Assembly: GCA_037355855.1 (NCBI GenBank)
Contig: CM074769.1
Span: forward strand, 434,001-498,000
Source of the DNA: Pseudo-nitzschia pungens
Taxonomy: Eukaryota; Bacillariophyta; Bacillariophyceae; Bacillariales; Bacillariaceae
Direction: 5' to 3'
DNA length: 64,000 nucleotides
Shown: piece after piece, positions 47,101 through 56,498 of the stretch
Layout of the letters: every line of letters starts with the position of its first letter
Position numbering within the stretch: position 1 is the stretch's first letter
Program-made: the position numbers and the translations under genes
The notes under the pieces: model-generated
Database searches by the model: none
Seen by the model: only the letters and a program-made list of their open reading frames with translations
Told to the model about the DNA's origin: nothing

Positions 47101-48053
47101 AGAGCAACTGGGTTCCCAGGCGCAAGGAAGAAAAGGCCAAGAAAATTTCCGAGGTCCGCAAGGACTTTGAGCGAGAAGAGCGAAAAATCGCACAAGAATC
47201 CGCCGCGGCCAACCAAGGCAACTATCGTGGCAACAACTACGGTGGTGGCCGAGGTGGAAGAGGCGGCGGCGGAGACTACCGCAACAACAACCGAACCAAC
47301 TACGGTGGCGGCAACCGGCAACGCTCACAACGCCAAATGGAGACGGACGACGATGGCTTCACTACCATTGTTGGAGGCGCCAAGCAGACCCGTGGCAATC
47401 CCCAAAAGCGAAGCATCCAGGCCAGGCCTAAATCTTCGCCCGCTCCAGCGGCTGCTCCCGCGAAACCTGCTGCTCCTTCGTATCCTCCCCTGGACGACGA
47501 GAAGCTCGAACGCCGCATCAAGACGATCCGCGGCGAGTACATGCAGGACCCCAAAAACCGCAAAGATCTTCTCCTCTCATTGGACGAACTCACCGGAACA
47601 GAGAACTACGGTTCCAAGTTTGTTTCGCTCAACTCTGATCGCATGATCGATTGCAAGGAGGACGAGCGCAAGGCCATCTACGCCATGCTCGAAATCTTGG
47701 TGCAGGAGGGAAAGATCTCGCCGAGCGACGTCAAGAAAGGTCTGCTCGACATTATCGAGTTTATCGATTCCTTTGCCTGCGACGCTCCTTTTGCTTATGA
47801 CTACCTCGGACGCATGCTTGCGACTATGATTCGATGCAACGCTGTGGACGTCACCTGGATCGCCGGGGAAGCCGAGAAGACCAAGATCAGCAGAGACGAC
47901 AACCCCGAAAAGATCATCCGTTCCCTGATCAAGGCCATCAATGACGACAAGGGAGTCGAAGCCATCAAGGCCGCCTTTAGACCCCACCAAAAGGCATTGG
48001 AGAAATTGCTCGGAAAGGATAAATGGGAGTCGATCAAAAAGGAGATTGCTTAA
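44194..48053 (+). CDS. EIF4G: Eukaryotic translation initiation factor 4G
   Basis: Scaffold of the cap-binding complex. Exons 44194-44760 and 44940-48053 give 1226 residues. The N-terminus is Gly/Pro/Gln-rich, with RGG boxes. A long Ala/Lys/Glu coiled coil follows. YSKEEML at about 378-384 is a near match to the eIF4E-binding YxxxxL(phi), with Met at the Leu place. A second RGG segment follows. The MIF4G domain starts near 513 (KSILNKMTKEKFDRLSQQI). It is interrupted by an insertion of roughly 120 residues rich in acidic and Ser stretches, before resuming with SFKRSLLNKCEDEF and KFIGQLYKKNLIKEKIM. The C-terminal MA3 domain starts near 1025 and ends in KWESIKKEIA. Its intron carries a GCGTT-type repeat. 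Confidence 0.95.
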
Positions 48054-48056
48054 ACT

Positions 48057-48081
48057 ACAACAACAACAACAACAACAACAA
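48057..48081. repeat. (CAA)n tract in the eIF4G 3' region
   Basis: About eight CAA units start three bases after the eIF4G stop codon. They would lie at the beginning of the 3' untranslated region. Confidence 0.9.
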
Positions 48082-48731
48082 TACCCAACTGTTTACTGTC
48101 GACAGGAACAAGTTATAATGATATCAAAACAATTTTAATATCCAATAGTCATGTACGAAATAATTTTCTGGTTCGAAACTCTAGATTGACTCCGACAGCA
48201 CAGTGGGCAGAACCAACTCCTTACTCTTCCGGAACAGGATCCTCAGCTACATCATCTCTGTATTTTTGCAGGGATTTGAATTATGAAACGTGGTATTTGG
48301 ATGTTCCTGCGAGGTATGGACTGTGAACACTCCGAGCTGTTGTGAAGATCTCTATTGAGAATATTCCTGCGTTTTGAACACTGTCCTGGTGTGCGTATTG
48401 GGTCATGCATCATCCCCTAAGCATTATTTGAGGAGCGCTCAATACAATAGTAACTTACCTTGGACTAGGCTCAAAACTATTTGTTTGATGAGAACTTCCA
48501 TTTCTCACGAGCCAAACTTTGAAATGACATGTCACTGTTCTTTTCATCGAGAGATCTATAAGATACCGGAGGATCTTATGCATACCAAATTGTCGCTTTG
48601 TGTGGAACACTCATAAAGGTGCAAAGTGATCCAAACTTTTTTCCTGGCGGAAAAGTCCTCAGCTGTTGGTCACAACAATAGTCTTCGTGGAGTGGAAAAA
48701 AATGTAGGGGGCGACGATGATCCGTGCTTGC

Positions 48732-48735
48732 AAAA
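48732..48735 (-). terminator. RNA polymerase III T4 terminator of the permuted tRNA
   Basis: On the minus strand a TTTT run lies 10 bases after the end of the tRNA 5' half, in GGTAATTTTGC. A longer T7 run lies about 30 bases further downstream. This is the usual Pol III stop, placed after the box A half as expected if the whole permuted unit is one transcript. Confidence 0.6.
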
Positions 48736-48745
48736 TTACCTGCTA

Positions 48746-48822
48746 TCGTAGTCAGACGCCTTGCCGTTGGGCCAAAGGGTCGTGTGAAACCCTCCCGGGA
48801 ATCGAACCCGGAATCTTCTGAT
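48746..48822 (-). tRNA. Circularly permuted tRNA-Arg(ACG)
   Basis: Read on the minus strand the 3' half comes first. It consists of A38, anticodon-stem strand TCAGA, variable loop AGATT, T arm CCGGG-TTCGATT-CCCGG and acceptor strand GAGGGTT (48822-48788). Six bases (TCACAC, 48787-48782) follow. Then comes the 5' half: acceptor GACCCTT, TG, D arm GCCC-AACGGCAA-GGC, G26, stem TCTGA and loop CTACGA (48781-48746). Acceptor strands pair over 7 bp (two G:U), anticodon stem 5/5, T stem 5/5, D stem 3. Joined at 37/38 the loop is CTACGAA, with anticodon ACG. The result closely parallels yeast tRNA-Arg(ACG) as I remember it, including the AGATT variable loop. Box B precedes box A. A T4 stop follows. 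Maturation should need circularisation by the splicing enzymes, then trimming at the linker. Confidence 0.87.
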
Positions 48823-49703
48823 ACCTATTGTGAGCGAGTCAGCTCGTACAGTGAAACAACTTTTGTGTTCTCGACACCTTCGGTCGCCGTTCTGTTCCTT
48901 ATATACGGTAAGGTTACTGCGTTGTTGTGATTCAAGCCCATCCATTCTCAGCATGATATATCATGAAGTTTCGAACAATAACTACCTCTGTTGAATGATA
49001 GCTTCATGCTATCTTCGACCTCAGCTCATATTCAAAAAATGGAAAAATCCTTCAAATCTCCCCACTCATGGTAATAGTATAATTCCCTTTTACTAGTCAA
49101 TTTATTCATCAAAAAATCATCATTTTTACCATTGGATCTGGTCAAAAGCAATTTTTGGGCTCATATTTTGGTTCAAGTCACACACACCAATACTAGCTTC
49201 AACATGATATGAAGCCAAAAAAAGACGTAGTTGAATTGTATGTCGTCCTGGTGTGACAATTCATAGTTCTCTCTAGTAGAATCTATGAACTCATGCGTTG
49301 CCCAAATGTTCTTTTTCCCAGAGCAACCGTGAACTCGTCCTTATAGCATACAGTGGACCATGGATACAGGTTCCTTCTAAAAGTATAATTTAACGTGCAG
49401 CTTTTCATTGTTCATACCTGTGCTACCGGTACGTTATTTAACACGCACCGAGTATTTTGCTAAAAAATGGTGGTTCCCTCGAAAGGTTCCATGAATTTTT
49501 AAATTTTTGGGTTCCTCTTCTCCGACAACTGCCACCGCCGCTCCGGGTTGCCGATGTTCTAACAAAATCAATCATCTCGAAAGAAGTTACCGAAGCCGAT
49601 CACGATCATACAAGAAGGACTCTACCAAAGCGAATCATACCGATTTGAACCAAATACCCTCTCCTACTAGACCTTGCGAAACTTTTATCCGCTATCACTG
49701 AAA

Positions 49704-50030
49704 ATGAGATATGTCCAAGCGGCTTCGATTGGTTACAATGCGGCGCGTTCGGCCTGCCGAAACTCTCTCCGACTGACTGGCGTTGGCAAACGAAGAACAT
49801 TCGCATCGATGAACCAGTTTCAATGCTTCAATACTGGAGAGGATATTTCTTCGATGAATCGACAAAAGACGGATGGAATGTCCGGGATGGGAATGCACAA
49901 CTTCAGCAGCCGTGCGGGAGACATTGTGCTTTCAATCAGCGGCGATCGCAACAATAGGCTGAACACGGACTCGCAGCATATCAGCTTTCTCGAAGCGTTG
50001 GAATATTCGGAAGAAGACGATGGTGGGTGA
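49704..50030 (+). CDS. Hypothetical small protein with mitochondrial-type presequence
   Basis: Single frame, 108 residues from the first ATG (MRYVQAASIGYNAARSACRN). The N-terminus is basic, Ser/Ala/Arg-rich and free of acidic residues for about 35 positions, as in mitochondrial presequences. The C-terminus turns into HISFLEALEYSEEDDGG. I do not recognise a family. The acidic end after a Leu-rich helix recalls that of the minus-strand frame at 50811. It could be an incomplete first exon. Confidence 0.4.
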   Translation: MRYVQAASIGYNAARSACRNSLRLTGVGKRRTFASMNQFQCFNTGEDISSMNRQKTDGMSGMGMHNFSSRAGDIVLSISGDRNNRLNTDSQHISFLEALEYSEEDDGG

Positions 50031-50810
50031 CGAGCTTCAATTCGTTACGCTCCAGAAGGCTACACTACACGCACTTTAAGTGCCTCAAAATAACAGTAAA
50101 ATAAAATAATAAAACACTCCTAAAGACGATTGACTGCTTTCTCTTTTCCCAGGAATGAATTGTAGTTATATTGATACTGTTACATGTCTATTCTATATTG
50201 AATGTGTGTCACTGCATTAATGCATTACCAATGGTTTTCAGAAGCCTGCTATGAAAAGGGCAAATAGAACGGAAAACTGATATGAGTTGATTGGTGTATG
50301 ATACATGCTTTTGTGTGATGGATTCGCGTCTCTCTTTCATACTCTAATGTGCGGAATTTCAATGGCGTCAGGATTCTCAGTGGGAAGTCAGCAGTTATAT
50401 ATCAACAGATATGCTTTCATGACAAATGAAATGTAGATAGAAAAACTGATGTCATCATTGAAACCATGCCTTGACTGTTGCACAACGCGCTGTTTTTCCG
50501 ACGGATGAAGACTCAACGTACCTCGTTGTCTTCCTTCCCAACAGGACTCACTTATGATGTTGTGATTGAATTTGTTCGATCTTTTGAAAATGCGGGGCGA
50601 TCTCTTTCGGTGAGTTCTGTGATTGTTGCAATATTTTTCTTCCATCATCTACGTGCACAGATATTACGTGTTCGTGTTTATGCATCATGTGTGTCCACAA
50701 CAATGTTAGAAAATCAACTGGGTGTGTGTTGTAATGAAGATCTGTTAGACCAAAAGGCATCATCATCTCACCAGAGCGCAGCGAATGTTTGATTCCCAAA
50801 CGGATAGAAC
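50031..50810. other. Spacer between two small convergent frames
   Basis: AT-rich. A stretch near 50546-50611 is flanked by a good acceptor (TTCCCAACAG) and donor (TTTCGGTGAGT) on the plus strand and reads LTYDVVIEFVRSFENAGRSL in one frame. It could be an exon of an unrecognised gene, but I cannot connect it. Confidence 0.35.
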
Positions 50811-51110
50811 TTACGTTCCGTCAATCTCCTCACTGTCGTATTCCAACAAGGACGAGAGTGTTGTTGTAAGTGCCGACGGCTGGGCGATAGTAACTCGCGA
50901 TAGGTTTTGACCCAGAGATATGGAAGGGGCGAAAGAACCCATGGACCTAGAATGCCTGGATCTTGTCGCACCAAAGCTGAATGTCGTCTGTTTGGCGGTT
51001 CCCCCGGTCGCGGCGGAGCTGGTTGTGCTTGCTCGACCGCAGCTATTTACGGATGCCCTCCTTGCAACTCCATGGCCACACCTTCTTGAGAATGTTCGAA
51101 CAGCTCTCAT
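50811..51110 (-). CDS. Hypothetical small protein with mitochondrial-type presequence
   Basis: 99 residues from MRAVRTFSRRCGHGVARRAS to LLEYDSEEIDGT. The presequence-like N-terminus is Arg/Ser-rich without acidic residues. The stop codon overlaps a perfect donor (GGAACGTAAGTTC), so this may be only the first exon of a longer gene whose other exons I could not find. No family recognised. Confidence 0.4.
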   Translation of the reverse strand: MRAVRTFSRRCGHGVARRASVNSCGRASTTSSAATGGTAKQTTFSFGATRSRHSRSMGSFAPSISLGQNLSRVTIAQPSALTTTLSSLLEYDSEEIDGT

Positions 51111-51949
51111 TATGTTGTGATGTTTCGTTCTCAGATAGCTGGCTGGATATGCACTTGTGATTATGGTAGGTTGTATTCTTGACCATTCATTCAATGAAGT
51201 CTTTCACGGTTGTCTGGTGGGCCTTGTGGTCGGCGATCCTTCCATCTACCGTACGGTATTCGCTACCGGTATTGGTATTCTGGCGCAGAAATCAATCATC
51301 ATGGAAGGGTGCTGCTGGCAAGAACTTGATAACCTTACCTTACGATCTTCCGTCCAAAGAAGGAATGTATCTCTCCCAGCATGCGCGCAATTTGAAGAAA
51401 TATATTCCACGTGGAATCTGTCTGAAAGAACATCGTGAGTTTCTTGGAAAGATCGCACACGAAACCAGCCAACAAAAACACTTGAGTCAAACTAGTCCCT
51501 TGTGGTGTCAAAGGGTGTCAACATTCGTGAAACTGAAAAAAAAAGAGTGCACAATTTCTGGAGCTATCGACAATCGACATGCAATGCTGCAAGTGAGGAA
51601 AATCAAACTGAGTGCAGACAGCGTAAGTTAGGTACCGGTAGCTATTTGAAGATAACTTAGAGCATGAAGCTTCAGAACGAAGCTTGTAATTGACAGAGTA
51701 CAAAAATCTGAACGTCGAAATCCTGTAAAATAATGTAGGGCAACGAACTAGAGCCCGAAGATGACTATGCAGAGCTCCATCTCTGTAGCTTTAGCTATTT
51801 TCATCATTTTGCTTTCATCTCTACTAGAACTGTTTCTGAAGAATGTCACATTGTCTTCAGAAATGAAATGAGCCTAAAGCTATTGATATGACAAAAGTTC
51901 AAGTTGCAAAAACAGTAACATATGATTGAATTAGCTTCGACTTTTTGAG
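51111..51949. other. Intergenic
   Basis: Plus-strand frames of 93 and 150 codons exist at 51157-51631, but they show no recognised motif and overlap GTAAGG-type repeats. No gene is called. Confidence 0.45.
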
Positions 51950-53489
51950 CTAATATGCTCCATCTAGTCCTGCTATTGAAGCAAGAATGATTTTGTATCC
52001 ATCATCCAACGGAACATCCCGATCTGTTACCGATTGGCAAATTTTTGGGAAGTCTGCGGTGATGTCCAAAAATTCGGTCATGTAAATTAGTAGATTGAAA
52101 TCACTCAACAAATCAATAAAGGTCCATCCGGAAGTACCACTCTTAGAGAGCTGTCGTTTCATTTCGTCCTTTGAAGGCATTCGATCGTCCAAATCACGAT
52201 TGATTCTCGGAAACTGGGAGACAAATACCTCAGACGTGTGCTGGACAATTGGTACGACAGTCAAAAAGAAATTGTTGTCGATTGTTTTCGATTCTTTTCC
52301 CTCCTGAATCGCCGTGAAGGTTTCATTAACCTCGCAAACTCCAGGATTGGTACCAATTTCCAGAGCTTCCTCGGCTACCATTGCCATGCACTGTTGCGAG
52401 ACTTGGAACGCCTCGACTCCGACATTACCATCTTTGCCTTTTCCTACTTTGATGGTGACAAAGGGTGTTTCTTCCACTCCCCCCGCGGCCTCAAGTTGAA
52501 GCTCTGCCGCCATTATGACTTCCGCCGTCGTCAAGACTATATCATCTTCTCTGGGCGGGTGTCCAAATATCCAACCTACCTTTTGCAACCCAAGCAATTT
52601 CGCGATTTCGTCGACCTTCATCAGAAACAACGAGGAACAATTAGTTTGGAAACAAATCAGACATATCCCATCTTTAATCTGACTGGATACTGCCGCGCGA
52701 TTCAATTACCGAACGTGATAGGTTCTCTGCATCAGCATATTTATTTCTCACCTTATCCTCGAGTGGGTCTTCGAGCTGTTCAAACCCTTCGGCTGCGTCT
52801 AGATCAGGTTCTTGGGGTGGTTCGTAAATTGCTTCGACAATCGTCTTTTTCGTTCCCGAATCGTCCGATTCCTCGTATTTTCCATACAAAAAGGCAAATC
52901 GCTTTCGAGCAAATTGAAATCGTTGCAGGTACGACTGAAAGTTTTGGATACTGGGGGAGTCCAGAGACACCTGAGAGCAAATCGCTTGTTCCTGGCGTTT
53001 CATCTTGAAAATAAATTGCGAGTCCATCGCAACAAACTCGTTCAGAGTCCAAGCCATCTTGATGTCGCGGAGTGGCATCATTCCGCGCCGGAACCCTTTG
53101 TCGTCGGCGGAATTGCGAACCTCGTTCGATGGAACCAGTTTGATTTGACCGTCTTTATCGATGATGCGCTTCATGTTGCTGCTGTCTTGCGCAACGCCAC
53201 CGGCGGACTCCTTGTCTCCCGCAACGGGAACCGAGGCGTCACCCGTCGCGCAGCTGGCAGCATCTACGCGGCAATGAACCATCGAGCCATGCTTCAAGTT
53301 TTGGCTCTTCAGCGACGCACCGAGATCCAATGGTTGTCGGCACGCCGGATCGGTGGAGAGAGGCTTTTCGTACGAGACGTGAGGTCGTGTCTTGGCGATT
53401 TCGGCCAGGATATCCTCTCCCTTTGATGTCTCTGGATCCAATCCTTCCACTCTCCAAACCCCAACGTTTGAACGGACACGAATAATCAT
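51950..53489 (-). CDS. NPL4: NPL4, ubiquitin-recognition cofactor of CDC48/p97
   Basis: With UFD1 it brings ubiquitylated proteins to CDC48 for unfolding, as in ER-associated degradation. Exon 1 53489-52752 and exon 2 52615-51950 total 1404 nt, giving 467 residues. The N-terminal about 85 residues form the ubiquitin-like (UBX-like) domain (MIIRVRSNVGVWRVEGLDP..). The MPN-type core shows NFQSYLQRFQFARKRFAFLYGKY, TIVEAIYEPPQEPD and, across the intron, VDEIAKLLGLQKVGWIFGHP. The C-terminal domain contains the DFNLLIYMTEFLDI and DLLSDF pattern. No zinc-finger cysteine clusters are visible; plant NPL4 also lacks the C-terminal finger. Start is the only upstream methionine. Confidence 0.93.
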
Positions 53490-54075
53490 TGTTGTTTCTT
53501 TATTGTTTCTTTATTGAAGAAGGAGAATTCTGTTGACCTTGACAAGGATACTTTCGCAACAACCAAATTTCTAAAAATGCTTCTCGTCGTGCGTGAGAAA
53601 ATGGTGTCGTGAATTCAACTTGTGATTACTTGTACGAATTTTGTTTCTGTGTCTTTCTCTACGATTCGATGTTCGGAAGCTCGAACGAGTCGACCAACAA
53701 AAAATCCGAAAGTCGGTGAATTTTTACAAGCTTCATCCCAGAAAGATGCTTCGTGTATGCAAGACAAGAAACCAAACCTACCGTTCAGGATCATGATTGC
53801 AGGTAGCATTTCCTTCCAAAAGGAGCAGTATCAATGCTACTTTCTACCCGTGGGTTCCTAAGCCACTGCACGAAAGAATTATGATAGGCATGAGACGTGC
53901 TACTAGTAATTGAGGAGCGGTGAAACGCTGTTTGTCGACGAAGTAAACGCCATTGTGAATTGTTGAACAACGCGAGAGCTTATTGGTAGCAGTATTACTT
54001 AGTCGTTTTGCAATTATTGCTCGACGGTACAAGCTTGGGGGTACAGTGTACAGAACAACACCGATGTACCGGCGT
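53490..54075. other. Intergenic spacer between tandem minus-strand genes
   Basis: No gene recognised; short frames only. Confidence 0.5.
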
Positions 54076-55627
54076 CTAATCCACCTCCTTGGCAACGACC
54101 TTCTTCCGATCGCTCTTGAAAGAATAGGTGCCGGGTTTCGAATGCTTGATCCTGTTCGCTTGCTTGCGTTCGGCGCTTTCCTTCTGTATGATGGCTTGCT
54201 GCGTTTGCTTCCGGATGGTCTTGGGAATCTTTCGCGACCGATGAATCTTCTTGACGCTCGGGAGGTGCTGGTACTTCTTGACCAGAGCCTCTCGGTATCG
54301 CATCGCGCTTTCTTCCCGCGGCGTCAGCTGCCCGAGTTTTTCGTTGGAGCGAGCCTTCCACAGCCGCACGTTCGTGTCGTCGCTGCCGCTCACGACATAG
54401 GTGTTGTCCATGGTGTAATTCACCGTGAACACCCGTTGCATTCGTTTCGTGTGATATATGTCCCGGGCGTACCCGTTCCTCTCCCTCAGATTGAATATGC
54501 GAATGGTTCGATCGTACGATCCCGTGACGAATTCCCTGCCCGTCGGTGCCCAGTTGACGGATATGACGGCGTTGGTGTGTCCCTTGTAGATGTGCGAAGG
54601 CTGCGACAGGTTTCTCATGTCAAAGGTGTAGCAGTTGTAATCCTCGTTCGCCACCACGAAATTGAGCGGCTCCATCGGATTCCACTGCAGATCGTTCGAC
54701 CTCATCCTCAGAACGGTCTTTTTCATTGCGGACGCGGTCCGGAGATCGTGCAGACCGATGCCCCTGTCCATCGAGCAATTGGCAATGATCTGCGGCTCGG
54801 ACGGATGGAATCGAACCACGTTCACGGTGTCGGCCGACCCCCACAGGTCGTCGTGTGTCTGGATCGGTGCGCTCCGTTCCGGGGTCCAGAGCTGCACCGC
54901 CGAGTCCGAGGCCGTCACGAATTGTCGCTCGGAATTCCACTGGTGATCGATCGATTGAAAGGACCCGTTCGTCCTCCAGGTATCGACGAAACCGCCGTTC
55001 AGGTTCGAAACGTCGCTGCTGCTGTTTTTGGAAAGAACGTCGGGGATGGAAAACCTCCGAACGGTCCCGTCCTGAGAGCAGGAGTAGAAATCCTGATCGA
55101 GTCCGAACGCCATCCCCTTGACGGCTTGTTGGTGGGCATTCAGCGTAGCAACGCACGACCGCGTGGGCAAGTCCCACAATTTGACGGTGCCGTCCGCGCA
55201 TCCCGACAGCAGGGGCAGCAACGATTTTCGCGAAATGGCCGTGTGGTAAACGGCGTCCATGTGACCGTTGCCAAAGTTTCCCACCAGTGGTTTTGCGAAC
55301 TGCCCATCGATCGAGAGACAAACACAAACGCAAACAAACGAACACAAACAGAGCAAAGCAAAGCAAAGCGAAACAGTCAGCGAGACGAGCCGGAAAACGA
55401 CAAACGCTATTGGATTTTGCCGAGGGGAACGCTCGACCGCGGACGCAGAAGTCACCATCCCGGCTCACCATTCGTTCCATTTTCGCCGAGGTCACCGCCC
55501 TCGCCATTTCGCGAGGCCGTTGCATGGGGTGATAAACCGGATCGAGATTGCGCGATTGCTTCCTCAGGTCTCCAACGCATTCGCGCTCGGTGGAGGCCTT
55601 GCTCCTGCTGAGCGCCTTTACTTTCAT
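54076..55627 (-). CDS. SOF1: SOF1/DCAF13, WD40 protein of the small-subunit processome
   Basis: Nucleolar factor needed for 18S rRNA processing. Exon 1 55627-55469 and exon 2 55299-54076 total 1383 nt, giving 460 residues. The N-terminus MKVKALSRSK..RNLDPVYHPMQRPREMARAV matches the family start, and the join restores AKMERM|FAKPLVG. Seven WD-type repeats follow, for example LSGCADGTVKLWDL, YSCSQDGTVRRF, VTGSYDRTIRIFN and VSGSDDTNVRLWKA. The C-terminal Sof1 domain is basic and conserved (KYQHLPSVKKIHRSRKIPK). The intron holds a purine-rich CAAA/GCAAA repeat (about 55320-55370). Confidence 0.95.
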
Positions 55628-56498
55628 GGCGGACGGTCAATGGATTTCGACTGGGTCGGTCGGTCGGAGACGAGATCGATGATGATACCGTGCCGTACGT
55701 ATCGCAGCGCTATCGGAGTGGGATGGTTGGTTGATCTCCTGCGGCACCCAATTTCCTTTTCGTCGGATTTCCGTCCTCGTTCTTCGTTCGACAATCCCCT
55801 CTCTCTCTTCGCGAGAAATCATCACCTGTCACTTCGGTGCCGCGGTTGGGGACTGCAAAGTGTGAACCGTGATTGAGATGAAGAATAAGTTTACAAGGAC
55901 TCACTCACTCGTTCCGGTAAGATTAGGAAAGTGGTTGGTTGGTTCCTACGGTACCGGTAGTTCAGTCCGGTGCGGCCAGACCATTGACCATTCTGCGAGA
56001 AATCCCCCAAAATTTTGACCCAAAGAAAAGTTCAGTGTGGTAGGATTGTCGTCTTGTCGAAATACCAGTTAGTGTACCGTAGGACTATACTAATAAGGTA
56101 AGGTAAGATACCTCGTAAAAATCTTACGATACTTGTACTCGTAAGGTTACTCCTACTCATACTGATTAGTCATACCAACTACAGTAAGGATAACAAAAGG
56201 GTACATCGTAATTAGGTTTATTTTAGATCATGCGACGATCTACGATGCCCCGGAAAGATGTCCTGCAGCGCTTGGATTTGGTATTTGGTGGGTGAATCGA
56301 TCATCACTAACGGACGATTATTACGAAGTAACCTTACTGTACCCAAGTATTATTTAGATCGTGAAAACGAAAAAGAACCAGTGTCACAATACTGTAAGAC
56401 ATCCGACCGGATAGCCACAACAGTCTGATACCGGTAGAATTGCATCGTCACACCATCAATCGCAACAACAATTCGCTCGCGTCGGCATCGAGAAAAAG
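55628..56498. other. Divergent promoter region with dispersed motifs
   Basis: GGTAAGATTAGG, GTACCGGTAG, GTAAGGTAAGATACC and GTAAGGTTAC blocks lie between about 55914 and 56170, and again near 56330. No gene recognised. Confidence 0.55.

Larger units (their letters stand above)
48054..49703. other. Intergenic around the permuted tRNA
   Basis: Apart from the (CAA)n tract and the tRNA gene I see no gene. AT-rich, with no open frame matching a family. Confidence 0.55.

Noticed and set aside
48721..48960. 72-codon minus-strand frame across the tRNA locus
   Set aside because: It is a translation of the tRNA halves and flanks; the RNA structure explains the sequence better.
51157..51631. 150-codon plus-strand frame
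   Set aside because: No recognised domain, overlaps GTAAGG-like repeat DNA, and no plausible splice partners.
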